A stretch of 64,000 nucleotides of DNA. It comes from Ophiobolus disseminans. Its lineage: Eukaryota > Ascomycota > Dothideomycetes > Pleosporales > Phaeosphaeriaceae. Shown one piece after another: positions 53,138 to 64,000 of the stretch; position 1 is the stretch's first letter; each line of letters opens with the position of its first letter. The notes beneath the pieces were generated by a model. The model was given only the letters and a program-made list of their open reading frames with translations. It was not told the DNA's origin and searched no databases. Position numbers and translations under genes: made by a program. Where the stretch lies: contig MU006237.1 in the NCBI GenBank assembly GCA_010093685.1, positions 1 through 64,000 on the forward strand, given 5' to 3'.

Positions 53138-53155
53138 GTATAGGCAGATGGCTAG
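53138..53155 (+). repeat. Duplicated 18-base element, copy 1
   Basis: GGTATAGGCAGATGGCTA; it matches the element at 53577-53594 at 17 of 18 bases. Confidence 0.6.
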
Positions 53156-53576
53156 CCTTTTGCACGCTTGCTTCAAACTCGTTTCATGAGAAAAGGATCG
53201 CTACGACGAGCCCACGGGTTGGGTGGGCCTTTAGGTTAGAGCTACCACCTCGCCTGCGACTTGCCGGGATGTGGCGGTCCGACCACTGAGTGACGGAACA
53301 GGGGGCTTGCGAATGATTACGTAGAATTCCAAGCGCAGGGTGCGTGAAAGGCCGCAGAGGTCGGAAAACAGATGTGCTTGTGGAGACTGCCGGGTGCATC
53401 ACTGGCGTCCCGCGTGGTTATATCTGGCGTAAAGCCCCATTGAGGCCCGGGAGCAGGCACTGCGAGAGCCTGCAGAAAGAGGCCTAGCCGCATGCACTGT
53501 CTGCGGGCCCTGTCCAAGGGACGCCGCCGGCCCATGCGACAGAAAGCCGGTTGGCGTGCAGGGGTCGTCAATAGGA

Positions 53577-53594
53577 GGTATTGGCAGATGGCTA
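53577..53594 (+). repeat. Duplicated 18-base element, copy 2
   Basis: GGTATTGGCAGATGGCTA. This copy continues into an inverted repeat (GCAGAT-GGCT-ATCTGC, 53585-53600). Confidence 0.6.
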
Positions 53595-56500
53595 TCTGCG
53601 CCACCTCAATTTCCATTCGTCGATAAAATACCGCTGTCCAGCGCTGAGTTAGAAGCCCGAGCTGGCGGGACCACCGTTCGCATGGCGAATCTGCAGAGAT
53701 GTGCCCAAGCCACTCTATCATACCTGCGCAGAAGGCTGGACAGAATCAGGAGGAGGCGATCCCAGACTGTCACCACCCACAAAACATAGGGGATGCCAGA
53801 GCTGATCGACACGACTCAAGCCCGCCCGCTTTCGACGGTAGAGCTTCCTTTCTACCGGCAATCGGGGAAGCGCTTCATTCTATGCAACCACGGCGCGCTA
53901 GAAGCACTTACCACCTTCTTCGATTCATTGGCAAAGGCCCGTCAGAGGGTGTCGCTATTCTGAGGATCCGAGTCATATCTGGCGATATAGAGTTTGGGTT
54001 GGGCTGGGATGAGTGGTTCAGTGCATCGTTTCCTCAGGAGAAACACGACACCTGTCAGCTGTGACGTGCAGACGAAGAAAGTTGCCCGACTCCATGCAGT
54101 TCTCGAAGCACCCTACCGACGCAGGTGCAAGTGGCGTGCCAGACCTTCTGGTGGAGGTGTTGTGTGAAGCCTACGGTCGAAAGAGGAAGTGTGCTGGCAG
54201 TCACACGCTCCCCAAGCTGCCCTCGATGAAACGCAAGCTTCGAATGGAGTAGGGACCGATGATTCTGGAAGGAATTAAGGTTTCGCACGACTGGGAGACG
54301 GTTGTATGGTTTCGATTGCAAGATCAGCGCGCGTGGTAACGATGGAGATCCACGCGGCCTTGTTCATCCACGATCTAGCCGTGCGGGGACTTGCGCCATT
54401 GCCATGTGCTGCCCAGGTGGCCACGCGGTGCATCGAACACCATGGCGATTGCTGACCCTCACTACACATCACCTCACGACCCCAGATTTTCACGACAACC
54501 AGAAAAGAGACGATCAAAGATCTGCTGCGAGGACGCCTCCGTTCTTCCGTGTCAAAATGGGTAACGGTTTTCTCTATTCAAACGTTATGACACGCCAAAC
54601 CTGATTCCTAGCAAGTTCATGCAGCCTTCCTCGCCTTCACACATCTCTGTTCGCCTATTGCACGCCTTCACTCCGCTAAAATTCCCGTTTTTGTACAACG
54701 TGTGCCCTGCAGACCGTCACCACGCAGATACGGATGGAACGCGCCTGGCGATCCCTCGCTTTCATGGTCGCATCATTGTACTCTACCCCAGCGATGGTTC
54801 TTTACCCGGCACAGGCCCGATTTGTCGCTTTGGTGTGCAACCACCTCCATTGTTGATCAGCCACGTGCTGTCCATGCATCAGCCGTCGTCACCGAGTACA
54901 CCAACACATAGACGCATTATAGAAACTGGCCCATTGCTCGAACACCACCCGCACAGAGCCTCGGGCAAACTTCTGGCAGTTCGGGCTCTACCCGGTGTGG
55001 TTGCCTACATCAGGTCTTGCGGCGTATGCCCTGCACATCGTCGAGCGACCTACCTCATGCAAGCCGTAGCTTTGCACACCGCCACTGTGAATCTAGGTCT
55101 GACATTCTGTGCCTCTCAAGAAAGTTGGATAGAGCGACTATGGTAAGCAAGAGCTGAGCATGGTTGCCGTGCGACTGCAACTACCGATTCTAACGTTTAT
55201 TCTGGCATCGTCTTATATCGCCAATGTTATGCTAATCACTGCAGGGACTCTTCAGGGTCCTTCGTTCTGGAAGACGACCCTAATAATAAGTGACACCATT
55301 AACCTCTCTATTATCGTCTCACAATATCAGGACCGAAATATACCTTCTCGTGTCAACAATACGAAAGCCATGTTGCGCCCTATCGTTCAACCAACTCATT
55401 CCTACCACCAGCCTCCTCCTATCGAAGCAGTGGAGACCCCTCGTTCAGTTGTCTTGGTGAAGCTGTGACCGCATGGCTTACAGTAGTCTCTTCTAGCCTC
55501 GTTTCTAGTCCTGAGAAGCTTGCGTCTTCGCGCCCGCACGACCAACGCGCCTCTGAACTCTATCACGACACTACCGCAACACCAAAACAAGCCACCCTGT
55601 TAAAACCATGGTTTCAAGAATTGAGGCCTCCCTACTCAATAGTGTACCGCTGGGTATAATACACGTCATTATTGAGGACACGGACCCATCAGGCCTTGAC
55701 GATGAGAGTCACATATACACACGAATAAGAAGCGAGGTACTTTAAAAACTCATCAAGCCTCCTCCTTTTCGCCCATACTTTCTCTTGACGAACGGGCGTC
55801 GATCAGATAAGACTGCGCCATGCCGCGGCAGGAGGATGTCACTGCTCGCGTCTCCAAAATCGTGGTTTATTCCATCGGCTTTCTCGAACAACACCAATCA
55901 GTGCACGGAGTCACACTCTTTAACCTGCGGTTCTTGTATTGGTCGATCTTTTCTGAATCCAAACTGCACGCCGGTAGCGCAACACACTCAGAACGCCCAC
56001 CTCGCCAAAGATGCCAAAAATACCGGATCTAACTCCGCTGAGGCAGGATATCGTGGCGGTTGACGTGCGCCGTGCTAAGTCGTAGTCGCCCGTCCCACCA
56101 ATGGACCCTTCCCCAGTATGGCGTACCTTCCTTATCGCACGCACATATAGGCAGGACACGTGCTCATCGATCGCTGATCGCGGTTACCCCAGACATCCAG
56201 CTCGGCTCGGCCACCTCGTTGGGTTCCGAGTGATCAACACATTACGTTCGAAAATCAGTAACGACCTCAAGGAAAGAAGGCAGATGGAATGTGGGGTGCG
56301 AGCACGTCGTGATGAAGCCCCACTACATGAAACAGGTACCTTCGTCATGCAGGTTCTCAGCGACGGGGTGCTGCGTCTGAAGTGCACCGAACAACAACCT
56401 CCGGACCTCGCTCCGTAGTTACAACCACCCCTGCCACCTCGCCTCCGTCTTCCGTTACCTACATTCCTTAGCTACACGCGCATCCATACCACCAACTAAT

Positions 56501-58142
56501 GTCAAGTAACGGCCATGCGCTACTCGTTCGAGCATCGGTTGACGAGTCTTGATCGAGCGTACGCGCCGAAATGAGGTCGAGTCCACGCATCCGCAAAAGG
56601 ACCGACCAGCAGCCCAAGTCCACGACCGCGAGCATAGCGCCCGCTCAACGTCGAAGCCTGAGGCGGAGATTACTCCAGGTGTTCGTCCATGGTCTTTAGA
56701 TCCAGCGCGCCGGTGCTGAAGCACGGCTGCGCTGCTGCATGGTGCTTCTGGTGTCGTTTGTCCTCCGAGCCAACGAGCATCTACACTTCGCTGGGCGAAC
56801 GGTGCTACGGGCGATGGTAGGTACCTGCTCTGCATCGGAAGTCGCAGCGCTCACGTTCCAGCAATGTCATCAGTGCTCTAGCACACCTTCACTCGCCCCA
56901 GAGGGTGCGCGGACTGCCACACAGATGCGTATGAGGGCGCTACTTGGCCCACGCGGAACACGCCTCGAACTCGAACTCGCACTCCCATCCCAATCCAACA
57001 TCCCAGCCTCAAGTCGCAGATACTGGGCCGGAATGGCATGCAACTCCAAGTGGACGGCAGTCGGGACCTCAACTGATCAGCGCTCCCCAATAGTTTGGTC
57101 CGCGCCCCAGGTAGCAAAACACCTTATGCACGTTGCTCCCGCCGGGCATTTACATATGCACGCAGCGGGCTCCCGCCGCTCTTATTGAGGGGAATAACCC
57201 TGCGCGATGCAGCGTGGCTTAGGTATATGTGTGACCTAGGTAGCTCTCTTCTCAGAGACTTCGAGCGACGGTTTTGGGCAAAATGTCGTGAGACGTGTTG
57301 ATCAAACGCCCTGTATGCCGATCAGAACGTGCGATGTGTAGTTCTTCCAGTTTGATCGACTGTTCACTTCTACCCTACGTGCCTTTCCCTTGCCCCGTTC
57401 ACCCCGTCCGTCCGAACCACCTCACTCCTAAAAACAGCAGCAACAAACCAGTCCAGACCTGATGATCACCACACGTCTCGCTTCACCCCGAAAAGATCTG
57501 CAAGCACCGGCACAATACAGCGTCGAGAATAGACTGATGAAACAGATAACCGCGTTCTAGCCACGACCCCTATTGCTGCGCCGCAAGGCGAGCGGAAGAT
57601 TTACACTGCACTACTAGGAATGCTGGCTGTGCTGTTCAGCTGCGTATAGATGGGAGACACAGGGGTTGCGGAACCAGTGCGTTGGGGTACTGTGGATGTA
57701 TGCTTACCGTCCGTTCGGTAATTTCAAGCTTTAAGTACATCGGATTGAGCATGTCTTCTCTTTTGCGTACAGATCATGGCGTAGTTGGATACGGCTCAGC
57801 GAGGTATCAAGTCAAATCAATAGAGCAATATCACTTCGTGATGTGATTCAATGTGCTAGGACATGCTAAGCTGTCTTTGATAACCGCCTTGGGATGTAAC
57901 AGGCATGCCTCATATCTTTCGCATCAGAGCACAATGACACGCCATAGAGCTTCACTCACCGCAACGACACACATGAGATGACGAGCTTTGGGTAAGTATT
58001 TTCTTTCCGTCAGACAGCTAACTAGGCAGCAAAGCTAACCATTATCTGGTTTGATCATGTCTGAGATGATCGATTATTATCCACATCCCATGATGACCCC
58101 TTATTTCCCATCCAAATTCGCACCAGTCCACCGCGTGCTGCC

Positions 58143-60523
58143 CTAATCGTCCTCATCCTTGTAGTGGACGCCGTTCGCCGACTCGCAGGGGTCGGCGGCG
58201 TAGCTGATGGTGCATGTTTCCCAGTCGGGGTCGTCCATGAGCATCTTCTTGAAGTTCAAGGCGTGGTAGATGTTCGCGAAGCGGAACTCGATGTAGTAGC
58301 GCTGGAGATTGTTTAATAAAAGTGTCGTGTCCATGATATGAAAACAAACTTACTCCTCGAGCAGTTTTGCCACGCTTGATGCGGTCCACCTCGCGCTTGC
58401 CAACGCCCTTACCACGAGCAAGCTTCATGAGCAAGATGTCCGACCAATCTTCCTCCGCATCAAGAGCACGCACACAACGCGAAGCATCGCCCTCGATACA
58501 GTTGCGCATGACGTCGTTGATGGAGGACGGGCCAGGCTGCTTCTCGACGAAAACAACGGCCTTCTTCAGGTCACCCTGGACCTCGATGCCGTTCTCAGTG
58601 GCCTTGAAGAACTTTTCACAAGCCTCCGGCGTCAGGAACCTGACGACAGCGAAGCCGGAGCCAGGAGGAGGCATGGCGATGGACTCGAGTCTACCACCCC
58701 AGACGAGAGCTTGCAGCTCATTGATGCTCTTGACACCTGAGACGCCCTTGAGGATACAAGCACGGTGTTGGGCGGCTAGAGTATGTTAGCTTATGATCGT
58801 ACATGTGATGTGCGCAGTCAGAGCCACAAGACTTACGATCTTCACGCTTCTCCTGCGTAGGCCAAGCCTTCAACTTGTCCATGGGATCCTTTGAAGCCGG
58901 GTTGAACTCAGCCGCGGTCGCAGTAGGCTTGACCTGGGAGATGGTAGGAGCAGTGATCGGCTCTGCATTTGGTAGCACGTCCTGGATCATCTTGAACAGG
59001 TCAGTGATACCCTCGATGTCGTCGATGGCCAAGTGACTCTTGCCCACGAGTGCTCCGTAGAGAGCGAGAATGTTGCCGTCACAGTCCTGTAGGGCCTTCT
59101 TGACATCCTCGGCCTTGATCGGTGTCGCAGTCTTCTTGAGGACCTGGTTGATGTAGTTGACAATGGCGAAGACATAGCGATTCTTCAGTATCTCGGCCTC
59201 GTCGGTGCTGAGCTTGGCGTCGGGAGTGTAGGTGTTGCGCAGCTTGTTCGTGACGGTCTTGATGAGCTGCACAGAGACGTCGTTGACGGAGGGTAGAGCG
59301 CCGAGATATTCAGCAGCCTTGCGCAGATACAGCTGCTCGAGATCCTTCTGCGAGATGTCCTTAGTATGCTCGACCTTCTTGAACTCCTTCTCTTGAGATG
59401 TAGAGACAACAGCGGAGACGGGCTCCTTGCCCTTGGCTGATGGCGCAGATGAGCTAGTAGCCTTGCTCTCGACGACTTGGGTGGGGCCGACGTCTTTCAT
59501 AGCCGGTCGATCTTCGAACGAGAACTCGCTTGCTGCGGGACCGGACGACGGGGCGGCTACCTTTGTGCTCGAAGGTGTGGAGGGACCGCCAGTACTCAAG
59601 CGCGCAAACATGCTGTCCAGCTCCGACTCTTCGGCGCTGGTGGTGGTAGGAGACTCGACCTTGGGCGGGGTGCGCTTTGCAGGCGCGACACTGGATCTGC
59701 AATTAGTACATCGTCCTGTAGCGAGAGGACATGCGTCATGATGCATTGTGTAGAGACTCATAGATGACATACCGCTCGGGTTCCTTGGCCTTTGCCTTGA
59801 ACGGGCCAGGTACAGGCGATGAGCCACCAGCCGGGTGAGCGACAGATGGAGGTACTGCGGCGCGGACTGACGTGTTAGGCGCTGGTGCAGGTGCAGCTGC
59901 GCCGACGATCTTGACAGCCGCCTTCTTCAGCTTGATGCTGCCGGTGCCAGCATTTGCGGCAGGCTGCACAGCGAAGTTGCTGCGGGCGTCCTGGTTACCG
60001 TACGAGGGTGTGTTGCCACGCGCGGGACCACGAGGAGGAGGCGCTTGGCCTCGAACCGGGGCGCCATGTAACGGAGCCCGATTCATCTCGGGGGCGACTG
60101 AGGGTGAGCGCAGAGAGGTAGGCGAGCTTGCCTTCTTCGGTGTCACTGGCGGTGTTATTAGCGACTCGTCGTGGACCGGCAAGATTTGAGTGCGCTGTGT
60201 CGTGGTGGTTTGGCTGTCGCTGTGGCTCCTGTTACTGGGATTGAGTTGAAGGTCGCGGATGAGGTGGAGGTTGTGGGTGGAGGAAGTGGGTGTGGGGTCG
60301 ATGTTGATATAGGGTCCGATGGATGCTAACGCAAAAGTCTCGGTCACCACCAGGAAGGCACGCGGGCCAGGTAAGGGATGCTGGCTATCGACGTACCAAT
60401 GCCACGCCGAGAATCGACTGGAAGATTCTCAATCCCTTGTATGCACACGGCAAGACACGCCTGGTACAATTTGTCCTCGCTTGTGCGCGTGCGAGGGCCA
60501 GGTGAGGCCAGCTTATCAGGCAT
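58143..60523 (-). CDS. RRM-like domain protein of unknown role
   Basis: Five exons (60523-60397, 60325-59773, 59696-58837, 58775-58354, 58301-58143) give 706 residues. Exon 1 is inferred: a perfect GTACGT donor at 60396 and an acceptor at 60326 keep frame (RRGIASIGPYINIDP), and the second exon has no early ATG. The first 330 residues are Pro/Ser/Ala-rich. A helical region follows (DLEQLYLRKAAEYLGALPSV; NRYVFAIVNYINQVLKKTAT). The C-terminal 190 residues contain two RRM-like folds (GFAVVRFLTPEACEKFFKAT; RYYIEFRFANIYHALNFKKM). Probably binds RNA or protein; I cannot place it in a named family. The start is the least certain point. Confidence 0.72.
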
Positions 60524-61588
60524 GAAACGATCGGGAACGCACAAGGAACATCAACAACAGGCGTAATGTTGCGAGTGACGGGGCTGAGAGGAAACAAATA
60601 AGGGAAATCGTGAGGCGAGGTCGATTGATGGCGTGTCGCTCTTGCCCTTTCCGGTAAGAGGTTGGTCCGATGGATACGTTATCATGAGTACTGGCGGTAA
60701 GGATGAATGGGCAGCCTGTATATACTCACAACACTTTCAAGACTGTGTTTACTTTATAAAAGAAGCCTGAGCACAGACAGCTCTTAGTACGGCTGGGACA
60801 CGAATTCTTGCAAAGGCTGGTGCCTCTGCTTATATCTCTTTCAAAAGTACTGAAAGTCAGATGCATGCCCATTAACAAACTAAGAACAAGGTGCATGTCG
60901 TGAATTTAAAAGCATAGTAACTCGCCTCGAGGCCCGCAAAGTGGCACAAACTTGATACAACGCGACACGAAATGGGCTAAAGATACTTACGATCATTTGT
61001 ACTGTGAGAACTGTCGTTGTTACAGCAGGAATGTCTATGCTCTGGTGCGTCTACGCCTCTCGTACTGCTGAAGTAGCTGATCGACATGGCTGAAGGTTGA
61101 CAGGTTATGTTGACAAGCAATCGAGGGCACAAACAACAATAACAATCCTCCTCATGGCAGCTTCAGACGGGCTTACCGCTTATACATCGCTCTCTCTCGT
61201 GACTTGGGGGACTACGACAGCTTTTAATATACTAGGGCCTGCTGTCCGCTTGGAGACAGACAAGTCGGATATCCTAGAAGTAGAGCATGTCAATGAAATG
61301 TGAGCCTAACTCCCTGAACGAAACGCTGGTGGACGGTGGCGATACAGGGGTCGATGGTGGAAGGATGATGGACGAAGTTTGACGTGAAGTCTGAAGTCGC
61401 TCGCTTGTGGCTGGACATGGCACGGGCCACATCAACGTCACCGCGAGCTGCGGCATGTGCCTGGAGCCTCAACACCGCAATCGAGCTTCCGATACAGCCA
61501 CAAGCCTGCTTACACAGCCTCGCCACTCGCTATCCCCTCCGCCTAGCCTCCAAAGACACGCCTGAAGCTCACCAACACCAGCAACGCA
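60524..61588. promoter_or_regulatory. Divergent promoter, RRM-like gene / SNX41
   Basis: About 1.07 kb between divergent starts. No further gene and no clear core element was found. Confidence 0.4.
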
Positions 61589-63721
61589 ATGTGGGACGAC
61601 GAGGACAACAACCCGTATGGGTCATTTGCTCGCCATGATTCCAATGCCTCGGATGGACCTGGACTAGCCTCGCCTGCTGCGCGTAAGATGCCGACAACAT
61701 ACTTGGTATACATATAGAAGAGGAGGCTAATGACACTCAAGTTCCATACCGGCCCGCGACACCGCCTTCCGAGGCATCATCCCCCGCACAGGAATCGCCC
61801 GAGTATGTCTCGCAGCGGGACATGAGCGATGTCGACTACAACGACGAGCAGGAGGAAGAGCAGCCCACGAACCAGAAGAAGGGAGGCTACGACGCGCGAG
61901 TGGAGCAATGGCTGCACGAGCATCCCGAGCAGCTCATCCTCATCACCAATGCGGGGAAGGACGGCGTGAACTACATCCAGTACACCATCAATTGCGGAGT
62001 AGGTACGGACGAGTCGGGGCTCTGAATTAGGCTGATCCAGTACCAGGGGCTCGAAGTGAAGCGCAGGTACTCCGAGTTTGCCTCGTTGCGCGCAACAATC
62101 GTCAATCTACATCCGACCCTCATCATACCGCCCATACCGGAGAAGCACACACTCGCAGACTATGCTGCGAAGCCCACAAAGGCAAAGGAGGATGCGGGCG
62201 TCATAGAGCTGAGGAAGCGTATGTTGGCCGTCTTCCTCAACCGATGTCGTAAGATGAAGGACGTTTTGGATGACGGCGTCTACTGGAGATTTCTCGACCC
62301 ATACACCAGCTGGGTGCGCTTCCCTTGATCTTATGCCTTATCCAGAGCTAACTCAGTGAGGCAGAACGACGTACTCAGCAGTTCTCCCGTCGTCAATATC
62401 CCCAAGCAGATCCTCAAAGCGCCGCCGCTCGATACCGCGAACCCCACCCAAGCGCACAGCTACCTCCCAGTCCCTTCGTCGTCCGCGAAGCTCAAGAGTG
62501 GTGGTCAGACGTCGAGTTCAGGCACTCCTGCGGCGCCGGCCAACAGTGCCGCCATGCCCTCCGCAGCCGCACACACAACTCCTGGCCCCCAGATCTTTGG
62601 GCGCTTCCCTCCGGAGACCCGTCAGTTGTCTGAAGAGGAGCTAGACCCATACTTTGTCAATTTCGAGAACACCACAAAAGACATCGAGCTTTTACTGCAA
62701 GGCCCCATGGAGAAGACCAACCGGCGGTTGTTGCTGCATCTGGGAAACTGGGGGGAGGATATGGCGGATTTAGGCGCTCGTTTCAACGCATTCTCACTAT
62801 CCGAACAATCGCAGTCACTCGCCGCAGCTATAGAGAAGACTGGCCAAGCAGTAGACTCCACCTACATCGGCACGACAGAACTAGCCTCGTCCCTCAGCGC
62901 AAGCTTCTCCGAGCCAATGCGCGAGAGCGCACAGTTCGCCGGCGTCGTACGATCCGTCCTCCGATACCGCGTTCTCAAGCGAATACAAGAAGACATGACC
63001 AAAGACGAACTTGAAAAGAAGCGGAGTCTCCTCGAGAACCTCGAGGCCAGCGAGGCAGAAGCCAAGCGCTTACAACAACATCTCAGCGGCACCGGCCACA
63101 CACAACCCACACGCAGCCGCGCCACATCACACAGCTCACAACGCAGTGACACCGCTGGACCGCCGCCACGCGAAGAAGACCGCGCCTCCATCGACTCCGA
63201 CTTCCCACCCACCCACGGCGACACACCATCTGCTTCACAAGGCGCGCCCGATAGCAATACGTCGCCACCAAGCAGTCCGCACAAGAAGACAGCGAGCGGC
63301 AACTTTGTCACTAACAAACTCTTTGGAAGCATCACACATGCATTCAGGGGAATGGCTGACGTCGACCCCGAAAAGACGCGGAGAGACCAAATTGGGAAAA
63401 CGAGGGATAGTCTCGTCCAGCTGGAGCAGGCGCTGGGCGTTGCAGAGAAGGACACAAAGGACGCGAGTAGCGGCGTCATGAAGGACTTACGGAGGTTCCA
63501 GGACGAGAAGGAGAATGACTTGAGGCGGTATATGGTATGTTTGACACCTTTTGCGTTGCTAGGTGTAAGGAATTGGGCTAACGATGGGACAGATGGAGTT
63601 TGCACAGTGCCATATCGATTGGGCGAAACGGAATAAGGCGGCGTGGGAAGAAGCGAAGGTTGAGGTTCAGGGTATTGAACATGTTGGGGATGAGTATCCA
63701 CGGACGAGTGAGGATATGTGA
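61589..63721 (+). CDS. SNX41: Sorting nexin SNX41/ATG20-like
   Basis: PX-BAR sorting nexin that, with Snx4/Atg24, returns cargo from endosomes to the Golgi and supports selective autophagy. Five exons (61589-61682, 61742-61998, 62047-62313, 62365-63534, 63593-63721) give 638 residues. N-terminus MWDDEDNNPYGSFARHDS; PX domain from about 85 to 205 with the phosphoinositide-binding RRYSEFASLR and a Pro-rich LHPTLIIPPIPEKH; C-terminal half helical, BAR-like (LDPYFVNFENTTKDIELLL to RRYMMEFAQCHIDWAKRNK). Acceptor 62046 was preferred over 62040 because it restores the family spacing before RRYSEF. Introns are 48-59 bases. Confidence 0.92.
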
Positions 63722-63925
63722 GCGTATGGAGGGGGTAATGGAGTAGATGTTGAGAAAGCTGAACGGCCACTGTGGAGACAGCACTCGGGCAGGTATTGCA
63801 TAGCAAGAATAATCAAGAACACCACCATCAACAATTACGACTTCACTAGCCAGTCTATACTACATACTTCACTATCTAACCACCCATTTCTCCTCTTCCC
63901 CCAAACACCAAAACAAAACCATCAT
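63722..63925. other. 3' flank of SNX41
   Basis: SNX41 3' UTR and presumed 3' UTR of the gene entering from the right. Confidence 0.3.
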
Positions 63926-64000
63926 CTACGCCGTCAATGCACTACTCACGCCCAAAATCCCCATACCCACAAACGCACTCACAAAACACAGTCGCCGACT
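63926..64000 (-). CDS. Possible C-terminus of a membrane protein (partial)
   Basis: The last 75 bases, read on the minus strand, are open to a TAG at 63928-63926 and encode LCFVSAFVGMGILGVSSALT, a membrane-helix-like end. The gene would continue beyond the window. With only 24 codons this may be chance. Confidence 0.3.
   Translation of the reverse strand, partial: SRRLCFVSAFVGMGILGVSSALTA

Larger units (their letters stand above)
52895..58142. other. 5.2 kb gene-poor region upstream of Far1-like gene
   Basis: The longest spacer of the window. Open frames up to about 175 codons occur on both strands (for example 54619-55146) but show no family signal, no introns that join conserved parts, and no transposon features. 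It holds a GGT microsatellite and a duplicated 18-base element close to the Far1-like start. It could contain a long regulatory region or noncoding RNAs. Confidence 0.4.

Noticed and set aside
54619..55146. 175-codon frame in the 5.2 kb spacer
   Set aside because: Length is within chance expectation for a window of this size and there is no motif, intron or hydrophobic core.
52895..58142. tRNA or rRNA genes in the large spacers
   Set aside because: I looked for B-box-like GGTTCRANNCC and cloverleaf context and saw none convincing; a tRNAscan run would decide.

Overview
The window is nuclear DNA of a filamentous ascomycete (Pezizomycotina), most likely a Dothideomycete such as a member of the Pleosporales. 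Evidence: dense intron-bearing genes on both strands, introns of about 46 to 115 bases with GTANGT donors and CTAAC/CTGAC branch sites, and recognisable fungal housekeeping orthologues. The class-level placement is an inference from protein style and was not tested against a database.

Core genes, left to right: mitochondrial phosphate carrier (421-1574), a mitochondrial-type TPR/Sel1-like protein (3516-4854) divergent from a UTP16-like U3 snoRNA-associated protein (4997-6613), the VMS1 peptidyl-tRNA hydrolase (6724-8737), an isochorismatase-like hydrolase (19342-20038), an ENT nucleoside transporter (22003-23420), IWR1 (23822-24862), SGF73 of SAGA (25193-26691), the ISWI partner ITC1 (27404-31002), ALG8 of the N-glycan pathway (32071-33887), a four-RRM Nrd1/Msa2-like RNA-binding protein (35530-38037), a Far1/Ste5-like RING-PH-vWA scaffold (49599-52894), an RRM-like protein of unknown role (58143-60523) and sorting nexin SNX41/ATG20 (61589-63721). 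Exon joins were worked out by hand; nearly all keep frame and conserved motifs across the junctions.

Two accessory regions stand out. Region A (about 9-21.8 kb) holds tandem, partly decayed families: nine copies of an unrecognised protein family ending in a His-x-Trp-Trp-Glu-Ile-like motif, three RING-like genes in which the RING His is replaced, and an F-box relic. Several copies are interrupted by in-frame stops that a single C-to-T change could explain, and others carry one-base frame changes. A BTB gene at 2-3 kb shows the same kind of decay. Region B (about 38.7-46.5 kb) holds about eleven very small genes, all on the + strand, 0.5-1.1 kb apart. Each encodes one hydrophobic segment (the last one arguably two), usually followed by a basic and then acidic tail. 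I recognise no known family; this is the best candidate here for an undescribed system.

The rest is spacer: about 3 kb at 46.5-49.6 kb with one doubtful long orphan ORF, and 5.2 kb at 52.9-58.1 kb upstream of the Far1-like gene with a duplicated 18-base element. I saw no rRNA, tRNA, CRISPR array, intact transposon or secondary-metabolite gene cluster.
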